Source: Eubacteriales bacterium (GTDB lineage: Bacteria; Bacillota; Clostridia; Lachnospirales; Lachnospiraceae). From it: a stretch of DNA of 50,591 nucleotides. Made by a program: the position numbers and the translations under genes. The DNA is taken from contig JAUNGB010000016.1 in assembly GCA_030524715.1 (NCBI GenBank), positions 16,943-67,533 of the forward strand, read 5' to 3'. Below are positions 1 through 7,798 of the stretch, in pieces (position 1 is the stretch's first letter; each line of letters opens with the position of its first letter). The notes under the pieces are model-generated. The model made no database searches and was not told the DNA's origin. It saw only the letters and a list, made by a program, of their open reading frames with translations.

Positions 1-1
1 T

Positions 2-580
2 GATAAGTCCGAACCAACGGCTGCTCCTACGCCTACAGAGAAGCCCGAACCAACGGCTGCTCCTACGCCTACAGAGGTTCCGGTAATCGAACCCATACTG
101 CTTATGGATGTGGAAGCCGCGGCAGCTATTAAAGACTCTCACTGGAAGATCAGCGCGGATAAGGTAGTATCGGCAAACGCATCTTCAACGATCAAACAGG
201 AACTGGTGAAGAATCCCCCGATCAATATTTTCGATGAAGACGATACAAAAAACTGGCAGGAAGGCGTAGACGGGCCGGGAATAGGGGAATCCGTATCCTT
301 TACATTCGATCAGGAATATGATATCGACGCAATGACCTTAAAGCTTGGAAACTGGAAAACAGATGAATACTATTACGGAAATAACCGTCCGAAAACATTG
401 AAAATCGTAATGGAGGATCAGGAATGGTCCATAGACTTCCCTGAAGATCGTATGGAGTTCTCCGTCCAATTTACTTCGCCTGTAAGAACAGGGGAATTAC
501 AGGTAGTTATTGAGGATATTTATAAAGGAACAGACTGGGACGACACGGTTATTACGGAAATCTGTCTCTGGTGTAAATGA
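2..580 (+). CDS. C-terminal part of a surface/membrane protein with a discoidin-like glycan-binding domain (5' end outside window)
   Basis: The frame is open from the window edge, so the N-terminus is missing. The visible part begins with a Thr/Pro/Glu-rich linker holding two copies of a 36-nt DNA repeat (unit starts near 9 and 45). About 150 residues follow with the pattern of the NADase-type glycan-binding (discoidin-like) family: GPGIGESVSFTF, a NNRPK motif, a D-rich strand, and an end of the DDTVITEI type. In this family the domain usually sits outside the cell after a transmembrane helix, often behind a kinase or zinc-ribbon N-terminus. The next gene, 30 bp downstream, is such a kinase with a similar linker, so the two may act together. 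Family placement is from memory of the motif; function is inferred. Confidence 0.6.
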   Translation, partial: DKSEPTAAPTPTEKPEPTAAPTPTEVPVIEPILLMDVEAAAAIKDSHWKISADKVVSANASSTIKQELVKNPPINIFDEDDTKNWQEGVDGPGIGESVSFTFDQEYDIDAMTLKLGNWKTDEYYYGNNRPKTLKIVMEDQEWSIDFPEDRMEFSVQFTSPVRTGELQVVIEDIYKGTDWDDTVITEICLWCK

Positions 581-610
581 TACTGCAAATGTCTGAGGCG
601 GAGAGAATAT

Positions 611-2353
611 ATGAAAATAGAAAATCTGTGCATTCGCTGTATGAAGGAGAAGAACAGTCCCCGGGAAAAATGTCGGTTTTGCGGTTTTGAACCGGGAAAT
701 ACTGAGATACCGCCATATCATCTTGATCCATTTACTATCTTGGCAGGTAAATATCTTGTGGGAATGGGAATCGGTGAGGGCGGTTTTGGTATTACCTATA
801 TTGGAATGGATCTTAATCTGGAAATGCGTGTTGCCATTAAGGAATATTATCCTAATGGGTATGTGATGCGTGACAGAAGCAGAAGCAATACAGTGCAGGC
901 ATATACAGGAAATTATCAGTGCGTTTTTGAAGAGGGAAGAAATAAATTCATTAAGGAGGCAAGACTTCTTGCAAAGTGTGTTGATTTATCTGAAATTGTA
1001 ACGGTAAAAGATTTTTTTGAAGAAAACCATACGGCATATATTGTAATGGAATATGTAGATGGGATTACATTAAAATCTTATTTGCAGGAACAGGGAGGAC
1101 GTATTTCCGTACAACAAACACTCAGGATGATGCAGCCTGTAATCAGATCCTTGCAGGCAGTACACAAGATGGGCCTGATTCACCGGGATATCAGTCCGGA
1201 TAATATTATGATCAGGAAAGACGGTGCAGTAAAAATCTTAGACTTCGGGGGCGCAAGAGATTATCTGTTATCCGGAGGGAAAAGTCTTTCTGTTATGCTT
1301 AAACCGGGGTACGCACCGGAAGAACAGTACAGAACACATGGGGAACAGGGACCGTGGACAGATGTGTATGCTCTTTGTGCAACAATGTACAGATGTATAA
1401 CAGGAGTCATCCCGCCGGAGGCTCTGGAGCGCCTTCATAATGATAGTATGAAATCAATGCAGGAACTGCAGATTGTATGTCCGTCCTATGTAGAGAAGGT
1501 CCTGAAAAAGGGAATGAGTGTTTACAAAGAAGAACGATATCCATCAATGGACGAATTGTATGCCGCATTGTATCTCAGGATGGATAATACTGAAACAGAG
1601 AAGATTCCGGAAGAAAAAAACGCGGATTTACCGAATGCAAGGAAAACAGATAAGAACAGTAAGGTAAAAAGGACGCTTCTGGGAGCAGGGCTTCTGGCAT
1701 TGATTTTTGGCTGTACAGCAGGCATATTTTTTTACAGAAGGGACAGGACAGTTACGCCCCTGCCGACAGTGAATCATGTACCGACAGAAACGCCCATACT
1801 GACAGAAACGCCCGTGCCGACAGTAGCACCCACACCGATAGTTACGCCTGTACCGACGGTAACACCCGTGCCGACAGCAACCCCCATACCGACAGCGACC
1901 CCCACACCTACACCAATACCGACTCCCACTCCCATACCGGAAGAACTGCTTCGTCCGGTTGAGGATATCGTAACAGATATCAGAGAGAAGTATAATGCGA
2001 TTGTTGCCAATCGCGATGCCGGTTTATATATGGAAAGTTCATATGCAGACGGTGCGGTCACTGCCTATTGGGATTATGACGGAAATCTGGTGTGTGAAGT
2101 GCTCAGCAGTGAATATGGAAACTATGGCTATAGTCGTTGGTATTATTATGATGAAAATCAGCTTATGTTTGCATATTATGAATCCCTGGATTCATACAGG
2201 TTTTATTATTTAAATGACAGACTTATAAGGCTTCGGTATTGTGCTGACGCAGTTAATATTTCAGAGGGGGAGAACCGCGACAGGGAAGATTCAGAAGACT
2301 ACAGGGCGTGGGAGGCACGGATTCTGGCAGAAGCCGATTCTGTCCGGCCGTAA
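611..2353 (+). CDS. Membrane-anchored Ser/Thr protein kinase with N-terminal zinc ribbon
   Basis: This 580-aa protein starts at an ATG preceded by GGAGAG. Residues 7-24 hold two CxxC pairs (CIRC, CRFC), a zinc ribbon. The kinase domain follows: glycine loop GIGEGGFG near 53-60, lysine in VAIK at 77, HRDISPDN at 191-198, DFG at 211-213, and APEEQY near 235-240. HRDIS instead of HRDLK is common in Firmicute kinases of this class. A single transmembrane helix lies near 355-375, followed by a long Thr/Pro-rich linker (about 385-440) and a C-terminal extracellular domain of about 140 aa rich in Tyr and Asp that I do not recognise. The kinase domain should be cytoplasmic and the C-terminus outside. 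It ends 42 bp from the convergent spoVAA gene. Substrates are unknown. Confidence 0.85.
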   Translation: MKIENLCIRCMKEKNSPREKCRFCGFEPGNTEIPPYHLDPFTILAGKYLVGMGIGEGGFGITYIGMDLNLEMRVAIKEYYPNGYVMRDRSRSNTVQAYTGNYQCVFEEGRNKFIKEARLLAKCVDLSEIVTVKDFFEENHTAYIVMEYVDGITLKSYLQEQGGRISVQQTLRMMQPVIRSLQAVHKMGLIHRDISPDNIMIRKDGAVKILDFGGARDYLLSGGKSLSVMLKPGYAPEEQYRTHGEQGPWTDVYALCATMYRCITGVIPPEALERLHNDSMKSMQELQIVCPSYVEKVLKKGMSVYKEERYPSMDELYAALYLRMDNTETEKIPEEKNADLPNARKTDKNSKVKRTLLGAGLLALIFGCTAGIFFYRRDRTVTPLPTVNHVPTETPILTETPVPTVAPTPIVTPVPTVTPVPTATPIPTATPTPTPIPTPTPIPEELLRPVEDIVTDIREKYNAIVANRDAGLYMESSYADGAVTAYWDYDGNLVCEVLSSEYGNYGYSRWYYYDENQLMFAYYESLDSYRFYYLNDRLIRLRYCADAVNISEGENRDREDSEDYRAWEARILAEADSVRP

Positions 2354-2395
2354 GAGACTCTTTTGGATAAATAAGAAGTCGATTTTATAGAGTCT

Positions 2396-3043
2396 TTACG
2401 AGGATGGATTAGCTCCGTTCTGCTGCGCCTGGTTTTCCTGCCAACGGTTTATATCTTCGATGATCGTTGTGTTTACATCATCCTCATACATTCTCATCTG
2501 TACTTGCATAGGCGTCGGATCCGAGGTAATCTTCATTTTTCCGAAGTGATTGAAGAAGAAAAGAACGCCAAGTCCAAGGCCGATGGAATAAGAGATTTCC
2601 AAAACGGTAAACCCGCTGGAAGCATTTCCGGTCACTTGTGTGTAGATCTGCTGAAACAGCTTGCTGACATCCACATCATTGTTAAAAGTCATGATGGAAA
2701 ACGCCGCCCCGAAGAACGTGCTCAGGCAGACAAAGAAGACCTTTGCCCATCGCCAGAGCATATTTACCGGGGCTTCTTTTTCGTAGGTAAGAATAAAATC
2801 AGGTTCCCCCAAATGTGTGATCTCAAGCTCCGGCTCTTTTTTCTGAATCTGTTCCACCAGATCGATGGCAGACATTACATATCTTCCCGGCTTGTCCGGA
2901 TCCAGGTTTGCCACCGGCATGACTCTGAGGCGGTTCAGTATTTTGGAATTGCTGCAGGAAAGCTTGGCAATATCCTGAAGATATACATGGGGATGTGTTA
3001 CTTCAATGTTTCTGTCCAACTGTAAATATAAGGTATCACTCAT
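2396..3043 (-). CDS. spoVAA: Stage V sporulation protein AA
   Basis: A 215-aa protein with a soluble N-terminal domain of about 105 residues (starts MSDTLYLQLDRN) and two transmembrane segments (around WAKVFFVCLSTFFGAAF and SYSIGLGLGVLFFFNHF). This is the layout of SpoVAA, part of the SpoVA channel in the inner spore membrane that carries Ca-dipicolinic acid during spore formation and germination. The ATG follows a clear GGAGG site. In Bacillus spoVAA is the first gene of the operon; here it is the last, directly after spoVAE with a 16-bp gap. Expression is expected in the forespore under sigma-G (family knowledge). Confidence 0.85.
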   Translation of the reverse strand: MSDTLYLQLDRNIEVTHPHVYLQDIAKLSCSNSKILNRLRVMPVANLDPDKPGRYVMSAIDLVEQIQKKEPELEITHLGEPDFILTYEKEAPVNMLWRWAKVFFVCLSTFFGAAFSIMTFNNDVDVSKLFQQIYTQVTGNASSGFTVLEISYSIGLGLGVLFFFNHFGKMKITSDPTPMQVQMRMYEDDVNTTIIEDINRWQENQAQQNGANPSS

Positions 3044-3059
3044 GGCAGTGCCTCCGTAA

Positions 3060-3416
3060 TCAATCTTTCATTTTGGGTTTAAAGATCCAGCTTGCAATGT
3101 AAGAAAGGATCAATGCGGCTGATACGCCCACGGCGCAGGAAGTAAAGCCTCCGGTAAACAAGCCCATAAACCCATCCTGGTCGATTGCTTTTTTCATTCC
3201 CTTCCAGAGGGTTTGCCCAAAGCCCAGAAGTGGGACGGAAGCTCCGGCTCCCGCAAAATCCGTCAGCGGCTGATATATTCCGATTGCGCTCAGGAGCGCT
3301 CCCGAGCAGACAAGCAGAACCATGACCCGTCCGGGCATCATCTTTGTTTTATCCAAAAGGATCTGGACGAGGGCACAGATAAGCCCTCCCACCCAGAACG
3401 CGTTTATATAATCCAT
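3060..3416 (-). CDS. spoVAE: Stage V sporulation protein AE (SpoVAEb type)
   Basis: A 118-aa hydrophobic protein starting MDYINAFWVGG. I chose the ATG at 3416 because it has GGAGG five bases upstream; an in-frame ATG 30 bp earlier lacks such a site. It resembles SpoVAC in sequence (GGLICALVQILLD versus GGLICVLGQAILN; GAGASVPLLGF versus GAGSLVPITGF), as expected for the SpoVAC/SpoVAEb paralogue pair. It is a membrane component of the dipicolinic-acid channel. It lies between spoVAD and spoVAA in one minus-strand operon. Confidence 0.85.
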   Translation of the reverse strand: MDYINAFWVGGLICALVQILLDKTKMMPGRVMVLLVCSGALLSAIGIYQPLTDFAGAGASVPLLGFGQTLWKGMKKAIDQDGFMGLFTGGFTSCAVGVSAALILSYIASWIFKPKMKD

Positions 3417-3480
3417 AGTTACCTCCATTCTGCGGAAAATCCGCAATTTTCAAACACACTCCGGAAGACCGGCCGGAAAT

Positions 3481-4551
3481 TCACGCCTCCGTATGCTCGA
3501 TCACTACCGCGTGCGCAATTCCCGGGACAGAGTCGCCTTCATTAAAGCTCACCTTGGAAAGCATTGCCCCTGTGGGTACAAATAAAATCCGTTTCCAGTC
3601 TCCCTTTGCTACCTTCGGAAGCAGATATGCTGACAGGACAGCGGCCGCACATCCGCATCCGCTGCCGCCGGAGTGGGTATCCTGCGCTTTATTGTTGAAG
3701 ATCAGCAGTCCGCAGTCCTCATGGATGTCCCTGATATCTATATTTTTTTCTGAAAGCAGATCGAGCAGAATCTTCTGCCCGACCATTCCCAGATCTCCGG
3801 TAACGATGGCGTCATAGTCCCCGGGAGAACGCCCGAAATCGAACAGGTGCTGGTAAATGGTATCACAGGCTGCGGGCGCCATGCATCCGCCCATATTCAG
3901 GGAGTCCCTGAATCCATAATCCACCAGTTTTCCTGTGGTAATTTCCGTGATTACGGCGCAGCCTTTGTATTCCCTGAGAACCTGTGCGTCCGGTGAGACG
4001 CCTGTTCCCGGCGGCTCCGTCCCCAGTACACAGGCTCCGCTTCCGGTTACGGTCCAGGTTGCTGATAATGGCCGCTGATTACCATAACCCAAAGGAAAAC
4101 GAAATTCCTTTTCTGCACTTGCGAAATGACTGGAGGTTGCGCATAAGACATGGTCTCCGTATCCGGCGGCAACCGCCATGGCGCCCAGTGAGAGAGATTC
4201 TCCCATGGTAGAGCAGGCTCCGTACAGTCCGTAAAAGGGAATCCCCATCTCTGCGATCCCAAAAGAGGAAGCGGCAGCCTGCGCCAGCAGATCTCCGGCA
4301 AAGGCCATCCGGATTTCCTCCGGCTTAAGCCCCGCTTTTCCTATGGCAATTGTGGCCGCTTCCTTCTGCATGGCGCTTTCCGCGGATTCCCAGGTATCTG
4401 CCCCGAACATGGGATCCTCGCAGATGAGATCAAAATAATCCTTAAGCGGCCCTTCGCCCTCTTTTTTTCCTACGATCGAAGCGGTACTCTGGATAAATAC
4501 CGGATTTTCAAACGCAGTGCTGGCTGCGCCCTGCTGCAGTAGCTTTCTCAT
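3481..4551 (-). CDS. spoVAD: Stage V sporulation protein AD, thiolase-fold
   Basis: A 356-aa soluble protein with the thiolase-like fold of SpoVAD, which binds dipicolinic acid at the outer face of the inner spore membrane. Recognisable stretches are SIVGKKEGEGPL near the N-terminus, LYGACSTMGESLSLGAMAVAAGYGD in the middle, and HSGGSGCGCAAAVLSAYLLP near the C-terminus. The ATG at 4551 overlaps the spoVAC stop in an ATGA, which fixes the start; an earlier in-frame start would run into spoVAC. It works with spoVAC, spoVAE and spoVAA in the same operon. Confidence 0.92.
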   Translation of the reverse strand: MRKLLQQGAASTAFENPVFIQSTASIVGKKEGEGPLKDYFDLICEDPMFGADTWESAESAMQKEAATIAIGKAGLKPEEIRMAFAGDLLAQAAASSFGIAEMGIPFYGLYGACSTMGESLSLGAMAVAAGYGDHVLCATSSHFASAEKEFRFPLGYGNQRPLSATWTVTGSGACVLGTEPPGTGVSPDAQVLREYKGCAVITEITTGKLVDYGFRDSLNMGGCMAPAACDTIYQHLFDFGRSPGDYDAIVTGDLGMVGQKILLDLLSEKNIDIRDIHEDCGLLIFNNKAQDTHSGGSGCGCAAAVLSAYLLPKVAKGDWKRILFVPTGAMLSKVSFNEGDSVPGIAHAVVIEHTEA

Positions 4552-5018
4552 GCCGTCACCCCCATAAGCTTTAAAATATAATAGATTACCCCAAGAATCC
4601 AGGAACTCATGATCCCGTAAAGAATGACAGGTCCTGCGATAGTAAAAATTTTGCACCCGATGCCAAAAACCTGACCTTCCGCCTTGAACTCAATAGCCGA
4701 CGCCGCCACTGAATTGGCAAAGCCAGTAATCGGGACAAGACTTCCCGCGCCGCCGAATTTTCCGATTTTGGGATAAATATTCAAACCTGTCAGGATCACG
4801 CTCAGAAGGATCAGGATCAAAGAGCACCAACTGCCTGCCATTTCCTTATCGAGCCCTCTTGACTGTGCAAAATTTAGAATCGCCTGTCCAAGGACGCAGA
4901 TCAGCCCTCCTGTGAGAAATGCCTTGGCCATATTCAGAGGGAGGCTGTGGGTAGGAGTTATTTTTTTGACGTATTGCTCATATTGCTTCTGTTTTTCTTG
5001 CTGCTGCTTTGTCGGCAT
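4548..5018 (-). CDS. spoVAC: Stage V sporulation protein AC
   Basis: A 156-aa membrane protein, the pore-forming member of the SpoVA system (mechanosensitive channel in Bacillus). It has a charged, Gln/Lys-rich N-terminus (MPTKQQQEKQKQYEQYV) and then about four hydrophobic segments with GGLICVLGQAILNF, KIGKFGGAGSLVPITGFAN and GPVILYGIMSSWILG. A GGAAGGA site precedes the ATG. It is the first gene of the AC-AD-AE-AA run and overlaps spoVAD by 4 bp. I found no convincing sigma-G promoter in the 200 bp upstream, which are shared with the divergent AraC gene. Confidence 0.9.
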   Translation of the reverse strand: MPTKQQQEKQKQYEQYVKKITPTHSLPLNMAKAFLTGGLICVLGQAILNFAQSRGLDKEMAGSWCSLILILLSVILTGLNIYPKIGKFGGAGSLVPITGFANSVAASAIEFKAEGQVFGIGCKIFTIAGPVILYGIMSSWILGVIYYILKLMGVTA

Positions 5019-5132
5019 ATGATCCTTCCTTTCCTGCTTTATTTACTCTGCATTAAGACTTGCGAGTAAGTCGTCAATGCAATTTATTTGTTTTTAGTTT
5101 GTGAAAAAAATGCAGGAATATGCTTCCTTATT

Positions 5133-5161
5133 TTGACTTTTTTTAATTTTCTCCGTATAAT
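5133..5161 (+). promoter_or_regulatory. Vegetative-type promoter for the AraC regulator
   Basis: TTGACT at 5133-5138 and TATAAT at 5156-5161 are separated by 17 bp. The transcript would start near 5168 and carry the 33-nt palindrome at 5173-5205 in its leader. Confidence 0.65.
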
Positions 5162-5172
5162 GACAAGAAAAG

Positions 5173-5205
5173 GTTACTGTTTGCACCGTAGACACGGACA
5201 GTAAC
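5173..5205. repeat. 33-nt palindromic intergenic repeat, copy 1
   Basis: GTTACTGTTTGCACC and GACACGGACAGTAAC are 15-nt arms around a 3-nt centre. The outer eight bases pair perfectly; the inner part is degenerate. A 33-nt element of the same design is at 17164-17196, and half copies are near 13437, 15571 and 45065. Confidence 0.6.
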
Positions 5206-5239
5206 AAAGGGTTGGATAAGGGGAAAGGATGAACGACAG

Positions 5240-6229
5240 ATGAGCGGATTTTTTATTGGAAGGAATGTAAAGCTGCTGACGGATGAAACGCAGAGTCCGG
5301 GTATCCGGATCTGGAGGCTTGAGCTGGAGCAGAGGGAATTTGGCCATATGTCCTTCCGTCTGGAAGAACAACTGCATTTTTTATATGTGGAAAGAGGAAG
5401 CGTGACCTGTCAGGTCAATCAGGAAAAAGAAACGGCGGAGGCCGGAGAGGGGATTTTTATCAACAGAGGGAATGCATACCGTTTTGTCAGCAGCGCAGGG
5501 AACGGCTGTACCTTCCTTTTGTTTGCTGTGGACGCCAACTATGTTGGAGACGGCCCGCAGGGGATTCTTACAGAAAAATATGTAATGCCGGTTGCGGAAT
5601 CAGAGAATTTTCCGTATCTGAAGCTTGAAGGACGCGGTTCTTCTCAGGAGGATATTCTTACGGGGCTGTCATATGCGGGAGAAATCGCAAAGAAAAAGGA
5701 GTGCTGCTATGAGATGGAACTGAAAAGCGCCGTGTACCGGGTGTGGAGCGGTATTTACCGGGAATTTGTGCGCCTGAATCCATCTCTGAAACGTTCTGCC
5801 TGCCGGGAGGCGGAAAAAATGAAAAAAATGCTTTCTTATCTGCATAGCCATTATAAAGAAAAAATAACCCTTGGGGAGATGGCGGCTTACAGCGAAGTCA
5901 GCAGCGGGGAATACTGCCGCTTCTTTAAAAGACGGATGGAGCAGACGCCTTTTGAATATCTTCAGGCGTACCGTATCGAGCAGAGTATGCCGCAGCTTCT
6001 GGAAAAGACGGAAAGCATTACCGAGGTGGCCCTGCGTCACGGCTTCAGCGGATCCAGCTATTATTCAGAAACCTTCAAAAAAGAAATGGGCTGTTCCCCC
6101 GGGGACTACCGTAAATGGTATCGGGGCGAGGGTATCAGGGAATGTCCCCTTAAGAAAACGGCGGAGGAAGAAACAGTACGCAGCCGTACTGCGTGGGGAA
6201 GGGATTCCATGCCGGCGCACCTTCTGTAA
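5240..6229 (+). CDS. AraC-family transcriptional regulator
   Basis: A 329-aa protein. The N-terminal 110 residues form a cupin-like sensing domain (GSVTCQVNQEKETAEAGEG, then INRGNAYRF). Residues about 195-290 hold the two helix-turn-helix motifs of the AraC family (ITLGEMAAYSEVSSGEYCRF; SITEVALRHGFSGSSYYSE, ending CSPGDYRKW). The C-terminus carries about 35 extra residues. It stands alone between spoVAB and spoVAC on the opposite strand, with its own promoter. The ligand and targets cannot be told from sequence. It may simply have inserted into an older spoVA operon. Confidence 0.88.
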   Translation: MSGFFIGRNVKLLTDETQSPGIRIWRLELEQREFGHMSFRLEEQLHFLYVERGSVTCQVNQEKETAEAGEGIFINRGNAYRFVSSAGNGCTFLLFAVDANYVGDGPQGILTEKYVMPVAESENFPYLKLEGRGSSQEDILTGLSYAGEIAKKKECCYEMELKSAVYRVWSGIYREFVRLNPSLKRSACREAEKMKKMLSYLHSHYKEKITLGEMAAYSEVSSGEYCRFFKRRMEQTPFEYLQAYRIEQSMPQLLEKTESITEVALRHGFSGSSYYSETFKKEMGCSPGDYRKWYRGEGIRECPLKKTAEEETVRSRTAWGRDSMPAHLL

Positions 6230-6256
6230 AAAAAGTTTCCGCCTTGCACTGGCTGC

Positions 6257-6673
6257 TTACGCCCATCCCAGATAATAGAAGAGCAGGGAACCCAGAAATT
6301 TTCCAAACGCCACGGAGAGAATGACCTTGGGAATGCCCTCGGTAAAGCGGATACGGCGGGAAAAGATGGGAATGATATCAGCCACCTCCGCCAGGGCCAG
6401 TATCCAGCTTCCAAGGAAAATTCCGGAAAATAAGCCGTACAGGATCAGAAACGGGGCGCCCAGAGGAATGGGAAACTCAAAAAGAAAATATACATTGCCC
6501 AGAACAGTTCCGAGCAGAGTGATATCCTCATATAATAGGATATGCTCCGAGGTATGGGTGATGCCTGCGTACCGGGGGACAATGGAAAGGCCGATCAGAA
6601 GGCCTACCATGCCTCCGGCAATGATAACGCCTGAACACAGTCCGATAAACGCAAGAAAAATCTGCTGCCACAT
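6257..6673 (-). CDS. spoVAB: Stage V sporulation protein AB
   Basis: A 138-aa very hydrophobic protein with about four to five transmembrane segments: FIGLCSGVIIAGGMVGLL, a GIIPR-like SIVPRYAGIT, then LGTVLGNVYFLF, FLILYGLFSGIFLGSW and AFGKFLGSLLFYYLG. Length and pattern fit SpoVAB, the small membrane partner of SpoVAA. It is separated from the other spoVA genes by the AraC gene on the other strand and has its own sigma-G-like promoter. It converges with the AraC gene with a 27-bp gap. Confidence 0.8.
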   Translation of the reverse strand: MWQQIFLAFIGLCSGVIIAGGMVGLLIGLSIVPRYAGITHTSEHILLYEDITLLGTVLGNVYFLFEFPIPLGAPFLILYGLFSGIFLGSWILALAEVADIIPIFSRRIRFTEGIPKVILSVAFGKFLGSLLFYYLGWA

Positions 6674-6743
6674 AAGAGATACTCCTTTTCAGCTTTATAG
6701 ATGTTGCCGTGAACCATGCTTAAAAGTCAACCGATATTTCTTG

Positions 6744-6772
6744 TAGTATGCGAAAGCAAAAAATAATTATAC
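6744..6772 (-). promoter_or_regulatory. Probable sigma-G (forespore) promoter for spoVAB
   Basis: On the minus strand, GTATA (6772-6768) and CATACTA (6750-6744) match the Bacillus sigma-G consensus (GHATR and CATXHTA) with 17 bp between them; 17-18 bp is usual. It lies about 70 bp upstream of the spoVAB start, where a forespore promoter is expected. Confidence 0.65.
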
Positions 6773-6905
6773 GTTAATTCTTAAAAAAGAATGAAAAACT
6801 GTACTTTTACACGGGCAGATAGTATAATAAGTCATATCTGTTGCAGGCTATGGACAGAATAAGAATCATAATGGCAGATAACGGTGCCTTTTGGGAGGGT
6901 TACGT

Positions 6906-7646
6906 ATGCAGAATGCATTTTCCCGTATGGAAATACTTGTGGGTAAGGAAGGGATTGACAAACTAAGTAAGGCGAGGATCGCGGTATTTGGTCTGGGAGG
7001 CGTTGGATCCTATACGGTAGAAGCGCTGGCGCGGTGCGGCGTAGGAAGCCTGACTCTGGTGGATCACGACACTGTTTCCAAAACAAACATTAACCGGCAG
7101 CTTTTTGCGCTCAGATCTACGGTAGGCAAGAGTAAGGTTCAGGTTGCAAAGGAAAGAATACACGATATAGACGGCGATATTCTCGTACACACTTACGAGA
7201 CTTTTTATAATGAAGATACTGCCGGAATGTTTGACTTCCATTCCTTTGATTATGTAGTGGACGCCATTGATACGGTGACGTCCAAGCTGCTTTTGATCGA
7301 GAATGCCAAGGCATGCCAGACGCCGATTCTTTCCTGCATGGGGACAGGGAACAAGTTGAATCCCTCCCGATTTGAGATTGTGGATATTTCCAAGACCAGT
7401 GTCTGCCCGCTGGCAAAGGTTATGCGTTCGGAGCTGCGCAAGAGGGGCATCCGAAAGGTAAAGGTACTTTATTCAAAGGAGCGTCCCATTAAGGGAGTCA
7501 GTAACGGGGAGACAAAGGGAAATACCGACCGTCCGGTACCGGGGAGCATTGCTTTTGTGCCGAGTGTGGCAGGGCTTATGATCGCCGGTGAGGTGGTCCG
7601 CGATCTGCTGGGCATACAGTCAGGTTCCCTGTTTTCACGGGAATAG
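6906..7646 (+). CDS. tcdA: tRNA threonylcarbamoyladenosine dehydratase (E1-like ThiF/MoeB family)
   Basis: A 246-aa E1-like enzyme that uses ATP to cyclise threonylcarbamoyladenosine at position 37 of ANN-decoding tRNAs (ct6A). It shows the Rossmann motif VFGLGGVGSYTVEALARCG, the DHDTVSKTNINRQ adenylation motif, DAIDTVTSK, and CPLAKVMRSELRKRGI. The ATG at 6906 is chosen because GGGAGG lies seven bases upstream; an in-frame TTG at 6891 overlaps that site. A TATAAT box is at 6823-6828. It appears monocistronic, followed by an AT-rich gap of about 150 bp before murB. Confidence 0.92.
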   Translation: MQNAFSRMEILVGKEGIDKLSKARIAVFGLGGVGSYTVEALARCGVGSLTLVDHDTVSKTNINRQLFALRSTVGKSKVQVAKERIHDIDGDILVHTYETFYNEDTAGMFDFHSFDYVVDAIDTVTSKLLLIENAKACQTPILSCMGTGNKLNPSRFEIVDISKTSVCPLAKVMRSELRKRGIRKVKVLYSKERPIKGVSNGETKGNTDRPVPGSIAFVPSVAGLMIAGEVVRDLLGIQSGSLFSRE

Positions 7647-7798
7647 CTTCTTTTTTATAATTTATAAAATTTATAAAAATGCCAAAAACAGGATGTATGA
7701 AAGCTATGGGCTTTTACCATGTATAATTAAACATATATGTAAAAGTATATATACAAAAACATATATAATTAAAAATAGAAAGTTTGAGGATAGAATCT

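Noticed and set aside
1740-1935. Short repeated units that could suggest a CRISPR-like array
   Set aside because: The units are contiguous codon repeats without spacers and sit inside the kinase gene. No CRISPR array or cas gene is present.
1774-2061. Gly/Val-rich minus-strand frame with regular repeats
   Set aside because: It is the reverse reading of the Thr/Pro linker of the kinase, so its regularity is explained.
5154-5160. CATTATA on the minus strand as a sigma-G -10 for spoVAC
   Set aside because: No matching -35 at 17-18 bp, and the bases belong to the better TATAAT box of the AraC promoter.
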